Source: Muricea muricata
Lineage: Eukaryota > Cnidaria > Anthozoa > Malacalcyonacea > Plexauridae
Assembly: GCA_963855995.1 (NCBI GenBank)
Contig: OY979721.1
Span: forward strand, 186,001 to 250,000
Direction of reading: 5' to 3'
DNA length: 64,000 nucleotides
Shown in pieces: positions 27,163 to 38,648 of the stretch. The notes below the pieces were generated by a model. It was not told the origin of the DNA, did not search any database, and saw nothing but the letters and a program-made list of their open reading frames with translations. The position numbers and the translations under genes are program-made. Positions within the stretch are counted from its first letter, which is position 1. Each line of letters opens with the position of its first letter.

Positions 27163-27720
27163 CGTATCGTATTTATTTACCTTTAGTACAGTACCACTCT
27201 AAGATTGTGGGCCTTGTTCGCGGTCCTTATGAGCCAGACGCATGCGCAATATATACACGTCCCAGTACGTGGAACATATAAAACCCGCGGAAAACACACG
27301 CGTTTTTCACGCATTACATATTTTTTCGTATCTTCACTAGTGAAAATATAGAAATATGAGCGCTTTAGTTTACGACAAAACACCCATAACCATATAAAAA
27401 AACGCATCACAATGCAAGACGTTTTTTGACGTTACATTTTTGGCAATATGTACAGCATGGAATATAATAAATTATAAAAGTTACTACGGTTAAATGAGTT
27501 TTATTGTATTCAGAAAAAAACTAAATCAAGCGTTTCGTATTTATCTTCTTTTGTACAGCAACACTCTAAAGATTGTGGGAGCGTCTTCGCGCAGATACGG
27601 GTATCAGAATTAACAGCGCGCATGTGCAGTATGTATCACGCACGTGCATTTATCTGGATCGTTCGCCGCAGGACAAGACGAAGACGTTACATTTTTTGGC
27701 AATATTTACCAATAAATAAG
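27163..27720. repeat. Two diverged direct copies of an unknown repeat
   Basis: The string CGTATTTAT..(A/G)TACAG followed by CACTCTAA(A)GATTGTGGG occurs at about 27170 and 27533. Both copies end in GACGTTACATTTTTTGGCAATAT (about 27430 and 27684). A G(A)CGCATGCGC motif lies in the first copy. It is likely a decayed dispersed element. Confidence 0.55.
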
Positions 27721-27821
27721 GAAAAAACCCAGCAGTTAAAACCAACACCTAAAACTTCATGAAAACTTCAGGTAGGAAGCTCGCATTTAAAAAAAGGAGG
27801 GGAAAAAATGAAAGAAATGAT

Positions 27822-27897
27822 GAAGCAGGAATGGGATTCGAACCCGCACCGAAAGGAAGAGAGCTAGCTCGACGACCACTTGGCCAAACAGGCTGAA
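27822..27897 (-). repeat. tRNA-like SINE head or tRNA pseudogene
   Basis: The minus strand carries a perfect A box (TGGCCAAGTGG, 27876-27886) and a perfect B box (GGTTCGAATCC, 27834-27844). The boxes resemble Ser/Leu-type tRNAs. The acceptor halves do not pair, so it is not a working tRNA. T-rich runs downstream could end Pol III transcription. Confidence 0.6.
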
Positions 27898-27989
27898 CAA
27901 AACCCACACTCCTTAAAAACTATATTTAATTTTTAAAAACTTATTACCCCCTTGACAAAAAGCCCGATTAAAAATGAGCTTGAAATACA

Positions 27990-29978
27990 CTTAACATTTA
28001 TCACTTAAAATTAACTATTTTTGTGCAAAATATCGATATACGGGAACTATAATCGTCCTCTAGCTTCTAGCCAGACCCCAGAAGTATGGAAAAAAGCTTT
28101 TGCGCTAAGGGTAGACATTTAGCCTATTATATTTTCAAATTGTCCAATGCTGTCAGGTTTGTGTTGGCGGAAGGCTACTAGACGGAGTTTTGTGCGAGAA
28201 ACAGAATTTTTCAGAGCCACTGTTGAAAGCTCAAAAACAATGAAATATTCCGTTCCGAGAGCAAAATTCGCCTAGCGGAAACTAGCATTTTTATTGGCCA
28301 GAGAAGGCAATCGGCTAGGCAATACCTGCATAATGAATCTGTTTTATGCGAGAAAAAGGCCGACACCGATGTAACACATTTAATTCAATCTATGACTGCA
28401 AGATGTTGTATTATTAAACAATTTATCTATCTATCTATCTAAAACCAACTTGAATACAGCCATATTTAATAGACAAGAAACTAACACAAAAGACCAGGAA
28501 GCGGTAATGCAAGTCGCAACGTAAGTCACAACGTATCTAAAAAGTCGCAACGTATCTAAAATGTTGGTCGATAAAAAAGTGGGAGGATCGTGTGTCTTAC
28601 GAGCCTTTCTCACATGATGTCCTTCTGGTAACAGTGACAATTTTTCTAGAACATACAGAATTGGTTGTTCTTCAAGTCCTTGACAACAAATGACTGGAGA
28701 TTGCTACGGTAATTACGAATATCTCCGCATTCATTACTTGATGAAAACAGTTATGTTTGGGTTGCACGCTTTGTAATTCGTGAAATTTATGTAAATATAG
28801 CTAGTTCTAATACTTGTTTCTCAAATAATATTTATAGAACATTCTAGATATAGTCGGCAGGCGTCCTCAGTTAGTAGAGAAAACCTCCTCGGTTAGATTA
28901 CTGACATATAACTAAAGTTTTTGATTAATTTAGTTTTAATTGATGCTAACTATATCACGAATGTGAACTATGTACAGTACTGCTAAAAATAAATACATGT
29001 GATGTATTGTAGATTAGCTGTCTATTTGTCGAATTTTTTTATTAATTAAAATAGAAAGGTCATTTTAATGTCTTGCATATTCAGATTGTTCTGTATTTCG
29101 CTTACAGTAGACACATGTACGCTTTAGCGTACCTATTTTTTATAATTTGAGGTGCAGACAGCAAGATTTTTTGGTAATAAGGAGGTTTTCAACCTTAGGT
29201 TAAAATATCTGCCAAATTGTCCCACATCTTAAAACAAATTAAACTTCCTCCTTGAAGCAGTTGTCAACATTGTTTTAGAGGTGCAACAAGATGTACAACA
29301 GCAATACTACGGTTGCATTTTCGCTCACAAATAATCAATATTAAACATACCCAACTTTATTCAGGATTCAAAACACAAAATTCAAAACGTTCAAGGCAAT
29401 CCGCATATGTTTAACATCTTCGCCACTGTTTTTACATAAAAAACTTTGAGTGCAAAAAAATCGGAAAAAATTTTTCTCGAGCTTTCTCGATCTCTTGTTA
29501 GGAAAAGTCAAGAACCAGCCAATAGGCGCACAACCATACATCCGGGTTTGAAATTTGGCCCTTAGCAAGCTTCAATTTGTCCCTTTCGTTTGACTGAATT
29601 TGTCCTACGATGCCCCTTCCATTCTTTTATAATCTCTACGCTTGTCACACCGAAATTCTTTAAAAAAAAACCCAGAAATAGGGCGAATTTAAAACTCCGC
29701 CACGCCTACAGCAGGCGGATTAAGTATTACAGTTATATATGAAAAACGTAAGATTACAGCTGCACATAATATACCAGTAAATAAACAGTCAACTCTATAC
29801 TAGACTAGAACCATGATTTGTTTGCCACCCTTGAAGCCAATTCACACTCACTTATTTGTTTGCAGCCAAAGTTGTTTTTTACTTTGATTTAATGTCATGG
29901 TTCATGAACGCACGAGTTGGTTTTCCAAGCCGAAACAGCTTGGAATAGCTGTATTGCAACTGCTTTCGATATTTATAG
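27990..29978. other. Gene-free stretch, nothing recognised
   Basis: AT-rich unique-looking DNA with only short open frames. The one simple repeat is a short TCTA run at about 28425-28441. Confidence 0.5.
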
Positions 29979-30198
29979 GGCTTCTACCCGGAGTTATTGT
30001 TCCAGTATTTATAGAGTTCACTGGCTTCTACCTGGAGTTATCATTCCAGTATTTATGGAGTTCACTGGCTTCTACCCGGAGTTATCGTTCCAGTATTTAT
30101 GGAGTTCACTGGCTTTTACCTGGAGTTATCGTTCCAGTATTTATACAGTTCACTGGCTTTTACCTGGAGTTATCGTTCCAGTATTTATAAAGTTCACT
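29979..30198. repeat. 44 bp minisatellite, five copies
   Basis: Exact 44 bp steps at 29979, 30023, 30067, 30111 and 30155. The unit begins GGCTTCTACCCGGAGTTAT and ends TATGGAGTTCACT. As 44 is not a multiple of 3, each forward frame cycles through all three readings. Two overlapping frames of about 97 codons stay open by chance. It lies about 110 bp downstream of the catenin stop codon. Confidence 0.9.
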
Positions 30199-30308
30199 AA
30201 CAATAGATTCTAGATTTATAAAACACTAGCAAAAGTAAACATGGTACAACAGGATCAACACGGATTTTCATCGACAATGTTTTAAACTGCTTGCCAGCTC
30301 AATCAAAT

Positions 30309-31824
30309 TCAAACCCACGAGTCGGCCTCGTCTTGACCAGGTCCTTCAGGGCCCCCGTCTCTGTTTTTGTTAACTTTCGCATATTCCGGAGGGGCTTTGG
30401 TCGACAAGACCGCTTCATCACGAGGAGTGCGGGGCGAATTGCGCGAGGCTGGCTCAGGTGAAGTTCTGCTAGGATCACCACCGCTATTGGGGATGGCATA
30501 ACCCCGCATTTCCAAATCACGTATCTCGTCTGGGGTACTTGCGGATGGTGGGGGATAACGAGCATGATTGTTGTATGATTTGTGTGCACTGCGGGGTAGA
30601 GAGACGTCGTCATACGCTTTTGGTCTAGGCGATTGTCCATACTCGTCAGCAATATTCTTCGTGTACTGCCATCCTGCCTTGTCTATCACTGTCCGAGTTT
30701 CTTTAAAATTCCACATTGAAACAAGAACCTTGGACAAAGTAAATACAAAATTAACTATCCCACGACACGCTGTCTACTAAATTTTCACAAGTTGTTAAAG
30801 CTTCATTGGAATAGGGTGGGTCAATTTTTTGCTCACATTAAACTAGTTGTCAATAACATTGAATAATATTAAACAATAATTAGAATTAGACTTGATCCAA
30901 TTTGATATTTCCCGATTCCTAAAAGTTGCTACAACATCGTAAGTGCGGAATAAAAAGTCTTCGCCAGGGCAAACATGACTTGAAGTTCGTGACTTCGAGC
31001 TGAGTAATGAGCTCTATCGAGCTCCCGGGACTTGCTGAGAATACCAGCTCACCTGATTTGCCGTCTTAACGACTTTTGGACTGTAATTTCCTTTCGCAAT
31101 TTTGACTAGTTTAACGATACCACCGACATCCCGTACGGCTCTAAAAATTGAATATACACAGACAATTATCATTCTGGTCTACTGAGTAAAATAAGTCACA
31201 TAAAAGAACCAGTTAATTTTGACTTCAGGCTGAAGTGTTTCTTATATAACAGGTACTTAGGAAAAAATATACCCCTATATTAGGAAAAAATACAGGCCCA
31301 CGTGGTTCTTAACTGGTTCTTATTTCCAGTCAGAAAACAATTCCTCCTGGTATAGAGTTGTAAACCTCATATTGTATAAAATGTGTTGAATACATTATGA
31401 AGATGAATTATGTTGTGAATTGAGTGCTGTTTTGATAAAACATATGCATGCAGGATGTGAAAAACTTACTTTGCATTTTGCGAGTCCTGATCAACCAATT
31501 GATGTATAGTGCATATAATAGCACCGTAGGTTGGTTCTGTGACACCCTGGCTCCCTTCTCCGGGTGGCAGCCTGTAAACAAGATCCTTCATCGCGTATTT
31601 GCCTGACAAAAGGAAGACGCAGAAGTGAAGCAAACAGACTCTCGCATAGCAAACTGCAAACCAGGTCTCATACCTATAACAACTTTATTCCTTGTGTCCA
31701 ACGCCAGATTCCGAAGTGCTGTGGCGTCTGCCCGAATGACAGCGTCGTCATCGACTCGGAGTAACTCGACTAAGATCGGTAGACCCTTCTCTCGCCTTAG
31801 CGTTGAACGTAATAACGCTGACCA
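30309..31824 (-). CDS. CTNND-like: Delta-catenin/p120-catenin family protein, last four exons
   Basis: Four minus-strand exons join in phase: 31674-31824, 31470-31602, 31053-31140 and 30309-30728 (stop included). All borders are GT-AG. The first exon encodes an armadillo repeat with [12 protein letters not shown] and [12 protein letters not shown]. The second continues [18 protein letters not shown]. The third gives [15 protein letters not shown]. The last starts [10 protein letters not shown] and runs into a disordered Pro/Ser-rich tail with [10 protein letters not shown], which resembles the p120-type YDD motif. The protein ends ADSWV, the class of PDZ ligand found in vertebrate delta-catenin, ARVCF and p0071. 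Such proteins bind the juxtamembrane region of cadherins and regulate Rho GTPases. No stop or frameshift occurs in these exons. The 5' exons were not found before the unrelated MCM2 remnant at 39.4 kb, so they lie far upstream or this is a partial copy. Confidence 0.85.
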
Positions 31825-32608
31825 CTGGAAAATACGTGGAATTACTTGAAAAAATATTCTAGACACATATGCAAGGCTAAATCAATGAAGGTTCAACTGT
31901 AAACTATGAGCGCGCAGGGATGTTAAGTAATTACTTATTTTCACCTCTAAACACGGAATTACTTCCTTGAAACAGCATCGAGAGCACAAAGGAAACTTAC
32001 GAAGGCAAATTTACTTGCTAAAAGGGATCAGGGTTATACAAATAACTAATATTTATAGTAAAACATTTTTTAAAGAGGTGAAAGATGGAATTTTGCAATC
32101 AACAAGTTAGATCGCCATTTTGTTTTGTGAGTTTACTACATGAAATTCCATCGCTCAATTGTAGTGCCACGTTCGTGGATACGCCATTTACTGTAGTGTG
32201 TGCGGAACGTGTGCGATAATAACATCTTGAGTGATTGAAAACAATGAAAGCTACCGCGCAATGGAAAGAAATATTTGCACGGTTCCATGCACGATAATCA
32301 AAACTGGAAACTTCTGTTTAAGCTATAAAATTAACCAGAGAAATAAATCTAACCAATAGAACCAGTTTGAAAGGGATAAGGAAAACATCTCGAAATATTT
32401 CTACTGGTTATAGATCAGGCCCACTAGCACATTTCTTCAGTAAATTTTCTAGTTATTGTAATTACACTAACTATTCATTTGGTAAACCCCTCAATAAACA
32501 ATGAACTGAACTATTGCTGTCGCATACAAGAACAACAGAATAAACACTAATGGTGTCACCTCGGAGCGATTACAGAATTCCCGGCCACTCTAAACAGTTT
32601 TTGGTTTT
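31825..32608. other. Gene-free stretch, nothing recognised
   Basis: This is the intron or upstream flank of the catenin gene. No further armadillo exon was recognised. Confidence 0.4.
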
Positions 32609-33241
32609 AGGGGATACGGGGATAAGCAGTCATTAAAATGACAGAACTATATGAGTAGTTTAATGGTTCAAACACTAAGAGGAGAATGTGTGACTGTTAT
32701 ACGACGATAAGCAATGATTGAATGACGTAAGTTTTGAAGTAGTTTAATATGTACTATAGCGAGCAGGTAGAGAGATTTATAAACTGTGATTGTAAAAAGT
32801 ATGCATTGTTATCTATGCATCATAGCTGCTCAGACAAATATTTAAAAAGCCTTGGAAAGCATGTTTTCTTATTTATTCGGCATTTGCCATTTTAAAGGTT
32901 AGCAAAACTTGTTTAACTTAAAGTTGCTCAATGTTTTGAGTTCTGGCATTGTGACAGTGTCCCTAACCCTAAAACTCATGAAAATACATGATATATTTAT
33001 ACGAGTAAATCACTGCATGCGTCTATATCATGACTTACATAATATTCACGAGTCCAATGTGATGAGCTTATAAAGAACGAAGCAAATACATGCATGTGAG
33101 CGTGTATTTTAAAAAACGAGCGAAAGTCATGAAATACATAATATAGTTATCTGATTAAACTACTCGAATATTTACGTCATTTCAATGACTGTGTATCCCG
33201 TATCAGTAAAATATTCATGACTGCGTATCCCCCCCCCCCCA
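32609..33241. mobile_element. Foldback or MITE-like element
   Basis: The left end reads GGGGATACGGGGATAAGCAG followed by TCATTAAAATGAC and GAGTAGTTTAAT. The right end is its inverted counterpart (GGGGGATACGCAGTCATGAA, then a second motif ending GAGTAGTTTAAT, read on the minus strand). The motif is repeated again in direct orientation at about 32705. No coding capacity. A C run at the right end (33228-33240) hides the exact boundary and any target duplication. Confidence 0.55.
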
Positions 33242-33816
33242 AAAAAAACAAACACCAAAAGTGGCCGGATATTCTATAATCTAGCCGAAAGGATCAAGTG
33301 GAGCTGTTAACCAATGTCGCGTGACTGCAAACTCTCGTGCTCGTTTGACTTGGTCTGATACTTTAACATAATTTATAAGAAATGTGTTTTGAGGGGCTGC
33401 GAAGAATCGATAATTGAGGGGATCCATAGTTATATACGCATGTGTTTCCAAAGTGTAAAAACAATCGATTTGAAACAAAATTAATGATGCAGCACGCGAA
33501 TATTTGTCCTTCGCTAATCGATCTTCCGAAACTGACCCATCTGTTCTTTTCATTTTTCAATCATCTGTAACTTGCCGAATATCTGACTTCCATTTACACT
33601 CACGAATACCGTACAGACTATGCGTACGTTAAGAATATTATCCCTCTCAGTTTTGATTTGCGACCGTCTCTGAATGGCATTAAAACGATGAAACATGAAC
33701 AATGAATTGTATCATTGTTTGAATTTATTGACTTTTTTCAAAATTATTGCTTTTATTTTATCACTTTTTCATGTTTTGAACGAAAAACGAGACAATATGA
33801 TTGGCAAATGATGTCT
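33242..33816. other. Gene-free stretch, nothing recognised
   Basis: Two overlapping minus-strand frames (90 and 65 codons around 33281-33560) show no recognisable domain. Confidence 0.4.
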
Positions 33817-33820
33817 TTAA

Positions 33821-36623
33821 GGTGGTCATTCCCCTTTAAAGCATTTTTTTTTATTTTACAAGGTACAGACTCAGCAAAAACATTTTTTTAAGGGGCACAG
33901 TGATAAAAATCAAAATCTAAAAAAAATTTTCAGGTTACTCATTAATTACACTAATTATCCAATATGGCCGCCCGCTAATTAGCCAAAAAATGGCGTCGCA
34001 TGAAACATGATACCACACACACCGTTAATCAGAAGAACATAAATGACATATATTTTGAAAGCTTATAACATGATCTAGTAACTGACCATCTTTATTTTCA
34101 CTTTAAAACATTTTTGCAAAAAATTTGGTAAAAAATCTGCACATTAGGAAAAAACAGGGATTTTTTACAGCTAATTAGGTAATTAAACCTCATTTATACA
34201 TTACTAATGAAAAATATGAAAAATTAAAAATGGTCAGTTACTAGATAATGTTAAAAGCCATAAACATACCAAGTTTCAACCTTTTACACTAAATATTCAG
34301 AAAGATATGTTGTCACAAAGATTAACTGAAATGAGAAAACTGTGAAATTGAGAAAATAGTACTTTAATGTTTTGTTCTGGTTTATATAGTCTCTAGAAAG
34401 CACCTGCTTCATAGGTAACACCTTCTTGGTCTTCTGTAGTGTCTATATAGTGTTTTCTTTGGTGCCTCAGTATCTTTCTTCTCTTCTTCACTTGTTCTGA
34501 GCTCTTTTTTGCCGACAGTTTTATCCTCGAGTTGTCACATTCCTCCGAGGCTTTACCAGTGAAAATACCAGGAGTTACATCAAGGTCCTGAAATAACTTC
34601 AAGAAGGAAATGTCACCATCATTAAACTTAAGAATAGCCAGGTAGGTGGCAAGAGCCACAGTTTCTTGCTCAACATAAGTAGACTTAGGGCATCTGTCCC
34701 AGATGAGCCTGTTCAGACACTCGTTAACATTTTGTGTCAAGCCATGAGTACATTTACTTAGCAGTTCAGATTTGCTAAGGTCTTTGTATACTGGCTTGAT
34801 CATATCAACAATACAGCTTGGTATTCCATTTTTATGTTTATATTCTTCCTTGTCTCTCTTATATCCACACCAACTGTCCTTTCCTTCTGGGCAGAGATGA
34901 TGCTGTGGATTCTCGGCAGTTGATGCAACATGGTAAAGAGACGCTTCTATGGACTTGGCCATTTTACCAACATCATCAAGGTTTTCCCTGATTGCCAAGC
35001 CATAATAGTTTTGCAACACATCAATTTTACTGTCAGTCAGCCTACCTTTACCAGCCAAACCTTTCCCATCAGCCAATTTCACTCCTTTGTTCGAACTCTT
35101 CAGTTTGCGTAGACGACTTCCAACCCTTTTTTGAACATGGCCGATACACTCTAATTTGTTTGGAATAGAATCCTCTCCATATGGCTGGCTTTCAACAATA
35201 CTGTTATAGGTTGAGGAGTCCCCATCTCCAAGCATGTCCATATATTTCAGCCCTCTCGTAGCCACCGACCTTTTAAAAATCCGAACGGCACCAGTTGTCT
35301 CCATACTGCCAGCGCTTCCTTCATGATTGATCTTGCATTCATGGGATGCTTTCCATGCATTGTAGCCTGGGTCATTAATCTTTTCCCCCCACTTTTGGCA
35401 TTCTTGGCACTTGTCTGACAACACTTCCACATCCAGGCATTTCTTCGTATCCAAGGAGATCACAGTAACAATCCCATTATGGGACGAATATCCTCGCTTC
35501 TGCCAAGTACCGTCGATCGACACTCCACATTCACCATCATCATTTGCTATTTCATCTCTGACTTGATAGGCATTGTTGATCATACTATCAGAAGCCAACT
35601 TCTTTACAGCAGGCAAAACCTTTTCATTTTGGATCTTTGTGAAGACACGACGGGTTAGTGGAGGAGGCATGTTCATGACCTTGTTGAAGGTAGTCATGGC
35701 ATTATGCCCTTTGCCAATTTCCCTGAAAGCTAAGACTGTTCTTACATTCATTTCATAAGAATGACCTTGTTTCTTTGAAGTATTAAAAGAATACTCCCAA
35801 TCACACTCCATACTTTCACATTGTAACACGAGGTAATTGGAATATCCACATTTCTTTTTCATGTCAGCATGTGACTTTATATCACATCCACAATCAGGGC
35901 ACTTCAAAACATTGTCAAATACATTGCATAGTATGGATAAGTCCATTAAAATAGTTCCTTCTTTTACAGTACTATCAATGTTTTCCGTCATACCACGAAG
36001 CAATTCTGTATTCTGGCTGATTTTTTTCGCAGAAGGTCCACGATCTTTGTAGCTTGGGCCGCCATCTTGGATTATATTCTTCTTCCTTGACGGTGGTATC
36101 TTCTTCTTTTTTCTTGCTCTATTTTTCGAGTTCCCCATCTATTCACTCTGAATTACACTCAGAACAACCTTAGGAATGTAATTCTACACTGTAACAACAA
36201 TATTTCAACTTATAAACGCGAAAAAAACAGCAATTTTCTGACACAATTTTTTACACAGCTCGCCACAAATCGACCTCGAGTTTGAGAAGTCAGCGCGTTG
36301 CTATGCCTACGAAAATGAACCAATCACAAAGAGATCTACTGGCATAGCTTTAAATAACATACATCAAAAGTTTAATTCAAAAAAATACGCTTTGTCAGTG
36401 AAATAATCAAGCAAATTTGGAAGGAAAACGCGTTGCTATGGCGTTGCTATGGGGAAATTTTTTAAATAGGGCTTCTTAAACACCTATTTTCTCACAAATA
36501 TGCATTTTTTCAACAAAACAAGCCATGTTATCTTAAAGTATAATACTTAAAGTACCTAAATATATAAATTTTAAAAATTTGATTTTTTTTTCAAAAATTA
36601 CATTTTAAAGGGGAATGACTACC
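33821..36623 (-). mobile_element. Kolobok-type DNA transposon, copy 1 (2803 bp)
   Basis: The element is bounded by inverted repeats GGTRGTCATTCCCCTTTAAA (one mismatch between ends) and flanked by TTAA at 33817-33820 and 36624-36627. A TTAA target site together with a DDE transposase of this kind is the signature of the Kolobok superfamily. piggyBac also uses TTAA but its transposase is different. A single transposase frame fills the middle on the minus strand, with about 570 bp of 3' and 485 bp of 5' non-coding DNA. A possible poly(A) signal (ATTAAA, 34363-34368) lies just past the stop. The element is structurally complete. Confidence 0.9.
34393..36138 (-). CDS. Kolobok transposase (Mutator-like DDE domain), copy 1
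   Basis: 581 residues in one uninterrupted frame, starting at the first ATG. The N-terminus is basic (KNRARKKKK, a likely nuclear signal). Cysteine pairs at 80/83 and 107/112 could form a zinc-binding fold. The catalytic domain follows: SIDGTWQKRG with D209, a Cys/His insert (C244, C247, C268, H272), GDGDSSTY with D305 or D307, then HVQKR, LADGKG, GRLTD, QNYYGLAIR, and TQNVNECLN with E473 as the probable third acidic residue. The C-terminus is again basic (KKRRKILRHQRKH). It would cut and paste the element at TTAA sites. Residue 301 is Asp here and Asn in copy 2. The assignment rests on motif recognition; a profile search with the Mutator-like transposase domain would confirm it. Confidence 0.88.
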   Translation of the reverse strand: MGNSKNRARKKKKIPPSRKKNIIQDGGPSYKDRGPSAKKISQNTELLRGMTENIDSTVKEGTILMDLSILCNVFDNVLKCPDCGCDIKSHADMKKKCGYSNYLVLQCESMECDWEYSFNTSKKQGHSYEMNVRTVLAFREIGKGHNAMTTFNKVMNMPPPLTRRVFTKIQNEKVLPAVKKLASDSMINNAYQVRDEIANDDGECGVSIDGTWQKRGYSSHNGIVTVISLDTKKCLDVEVLSDKCQECQKWGEKINDPGYNAWKASHECKINHEGSAGSMETTGAVRIFKRSVATRGLKYMDMLGDGDSSTYNSIVESQPYGEDSIPNKLECIGHVQKRVGSRLRKLKSSNKGVKLADGKGLAGKGRLTDSKIDVLQNYYGLAIRENLDDVGKMAKSIEASLYHVASTAENPQHHLCPEGKDSWCGYKRDKEEYKHKNGIPSCIVDMIKPVYKDLSKSELLSKCTHGLTQNVNECLNRLIWDRCPKSTYVEQETVALATYLAILKFNDGDISFLKLFQDLDVTPGIFTGKASEECDNSRIKLSAKKSSEQVKKRRKILRHQRKHYIDTTEDQEGVTYEAGAF

Positions 36624-36627
36624 TTAA

Positions 36628-36962
36628 AAAAATTGAACCATGTAAGCAAGCTGTTGTGAAATTGTGATTAATGCTTCTTAAAATATCACAGAGAAGCATT
36701 AAAAAGCTCACTTTTCAAATTTTGCTGTAAATCCCAGAATAAACCCTTAATTTAGAATAAGTTATTACCTGAAAGTTCACTGAATGCCACTCTCGCTCAC
36801 TTGTTTTGCCCTAAAAAATAAAAAAAAATTGTGAAACTCAATCACCGATAACCTCAGGGACTGTTGATTAAAGAATGGAAATTAGGACGTATATTCATGC
36901 AATTATGCTGTTTCTTACTAGCGTCAAACAATAATAAGCAACTGCAAGTAAACTTCTGAGAT
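36628..36962. other. Short gene-free gap
   Basis: AT-rich spacer between the Kolobok element and the transporter remnant. No promoter element was recognised. Confidence 0.4.
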
Positions 36963-37930
36963 ATGATAACAGACGCAACCCTGGACTCAAGTTATGAACA
37001 TTTGGAACAACCTAATAAAGAAAGTGTGTACTCCATTGACAAGGACAATACTTCTACCTTGACGTCATATTTCGTTACGCTTTTGGTATATTGCTTCATG
37101 TGCCTATCATTCAACAGTATATATACCACCGTGTTGGAGAATCAAAAGGGCTGGTAACTAATAAGACGGAACATCATAGTAATTGTGACAACCATACTGC
37201 ACACGATAATCCTGAACTTCAGAGGATAATGAAGGATACACAAAGTGAATCCTCACTTATCCTCCTAGCCACCATAGTTACTGCAACTGTCCAAACATTA
37301 TTCATGACCCTCATGCTTGGGTCATGGTCAGATAACGTTGGACGTCGAACTGTTACAGCAATTGTGATATTTGGAAGCATTACGGAGAGTACACTTATAT
37401 TGATTATAATATGTTTTAAACTGCCAATATTTTTTCTCATCCTATCGAGCTTTATTGGTGGTATGTGTGGTTATTTCCCCACAATAATACTGTCAGTGTT
37501 TTCATATATAGCTGATGTAACCCTCCCTGATCAGCGTGCATTGCGACTTGGTATACTTGAAGCAGTTGCTTTCATAAGTGGAATGATAAGTCACCTATCA
37601 AGTGGATGGTGGATTGAGAAAGCTGGTTATGTCGCACCATATTGGCTGATAACATCGTTACATTTTTGTGCATTTCTTTATACAATATTTGTATTACCTG
37701 AGTCTCGTCAAATCAATGTCAAAAAATTTAGCGCAGGTCTATGTCAATTTGAACATATATGGTCAATTATTAGATTATTTCAAGAACCAAGACAGGGCCA
37801 GCGATCGAAGTTAACTCATTTGACGTTTGCAACATCATGTATGATGTTATCATCAACTGGTTTTGGATGTCTGTTTGTCCTTTATGCTCTTGACGTACCC
37901 CTGTGTTTTAATTCATTATTTATTGGTTAA
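36963..37930 (+). pseudogene. SLC46-like major facilitator transporter, frameshifted and truncated
   Basis: The start at 36963 gives a polar N-terminus and the beginning of a first membrane segment (SYFVTLLVY). The reading frame then shifts near 37085-37100; the +2 frame continues HVPIIQQYIYHRVGESKG, matching the conserved QY.YRR region after helix 1 of SLC46 proteins. Next come N-glycosylation sites (NKT, NHT), further hydrophobic segments, and the MFS signature GSWSDNVGRR in the helix 2-3 loop. Homology runs to YALDVPLCFNSLFIG just after the midpoint of the family, then stops. The family is about 450 residues and moves folates and other organic anions with protons. The C-terminal half is absent. 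The stop codon falls where a dispersed repeat begins (37932), although a GT after TTTATTG could also be a donor site. The frameshift favours a pseudogene. Confidence 0.7.
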
Positions 37931-37931
37931 T

Positions 37932-38052
37932 TCAGAGGAAGGGAATTATCGTTCAGCTGCGTTTTTTATTTACACCACTTTGCCTGACCACCTGACCACG
38001 TTGGCTGCTACACTCGTCCAATGTGGTTTAAATTATTTACCAGTTTTTAACA
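37932..38052 (+). repeat. Dispersed fragment of the 54-64 kb palindromic repeat
   Basis: TAATTCAGAG..A.GGGAATTATCGTTCAGCTGCG and, after about 53 unrelated bases, AATGTGGTTTAAATTATTTACC match consecutive parts of the palindromic array arms (for example about 55069-55135). The family therefore has copies outside the array. Confidence 0.75.
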
Positions 38053-38286
38053 GAATGGGCCACAAAAAATGGTTACACAATTTGAACCACGTTGGAAGAA
38101 TGTGGTAGCGAACATATTCCAGTGGTAAAGACAATGCATATGTGTATCAATCAGAATCTGTCACTGAGGCCGCGATCAACACCTGGCTTTGCCAAAAATC
38201 CTCTTGGCTTTGGTCACTTTAAAGAACTATATAGGCCAGAACGCTTGGACAACTTAAACCACCTTGCCAAAGCGTCATAACCAACG
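38053..38286. other. Short gene-free stretch
   Basis: No recognisable feature. The word CCAGTGGTAAAGAC near 38120 resembles a tRNA A-box edge but has no partner B box. Confidence 0.35.
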
Positions 38287-38339
38287 TAGCCCAGTGGTCA
38301 AGTACAAATGTCTCAACAAACGTGGCTAGGATCAATTCC
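38287..38339 (+). repeat. tRNA-like SINE promoter
   Basis: A box TAGCCCAGTGG (38287-38297) and B box GGATCAATTCC (38329-38339) are spaced 42 bp start to start, as in tRNA-derived SINEs. No cloverleaf forms. Confidence 0.5.
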
Positions 38340-38648
38340 TGCCTATAATTTCATTGTACGGTCATTGCCTGCAGTCAAAGAAGACGCAGTACCCGAAAAT
38401 CGCAGAAAAGCCAGGCATGTGAGAAGCTAAGTACACACTACACAAAGTACAGTATGCATAAAAAACCCATTTACGTGACATAAAGTATATTACTGCATGT
38501 ATCAGTAACACGATACGATAGAAGCATCTCATTTACAACTGCGTTTTGTACTATGGTAGAATTTACAATCCTGTAGTGGACGAAAACGAAAGAAAACAAG
38601 AAGCATTGAAGGACATGATTCAAGTCAATCTTCAATTATCCAGCTTTA

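Noticed and set aside
29897..30213. Two overlapping plus-strand frames of about 97 codons
   Set aside because: Explained by the 44 bp minisatellite, which happens to lack stops in these frames.
33228..33250. C-run followed by A-run as a telomere-like or poly(A) retrocopy tail
   Set aside because: No telomere repeat and no upstream retrocopy; it is a homopolymer at the edge of a foldback element.
34930..36052. Plus-strand frames opposite the Kolobok transposase (and their copies at 45097-46219)
   Set aside because: Shadows of the transposase frame; identical in both copies only because the elements are identical.
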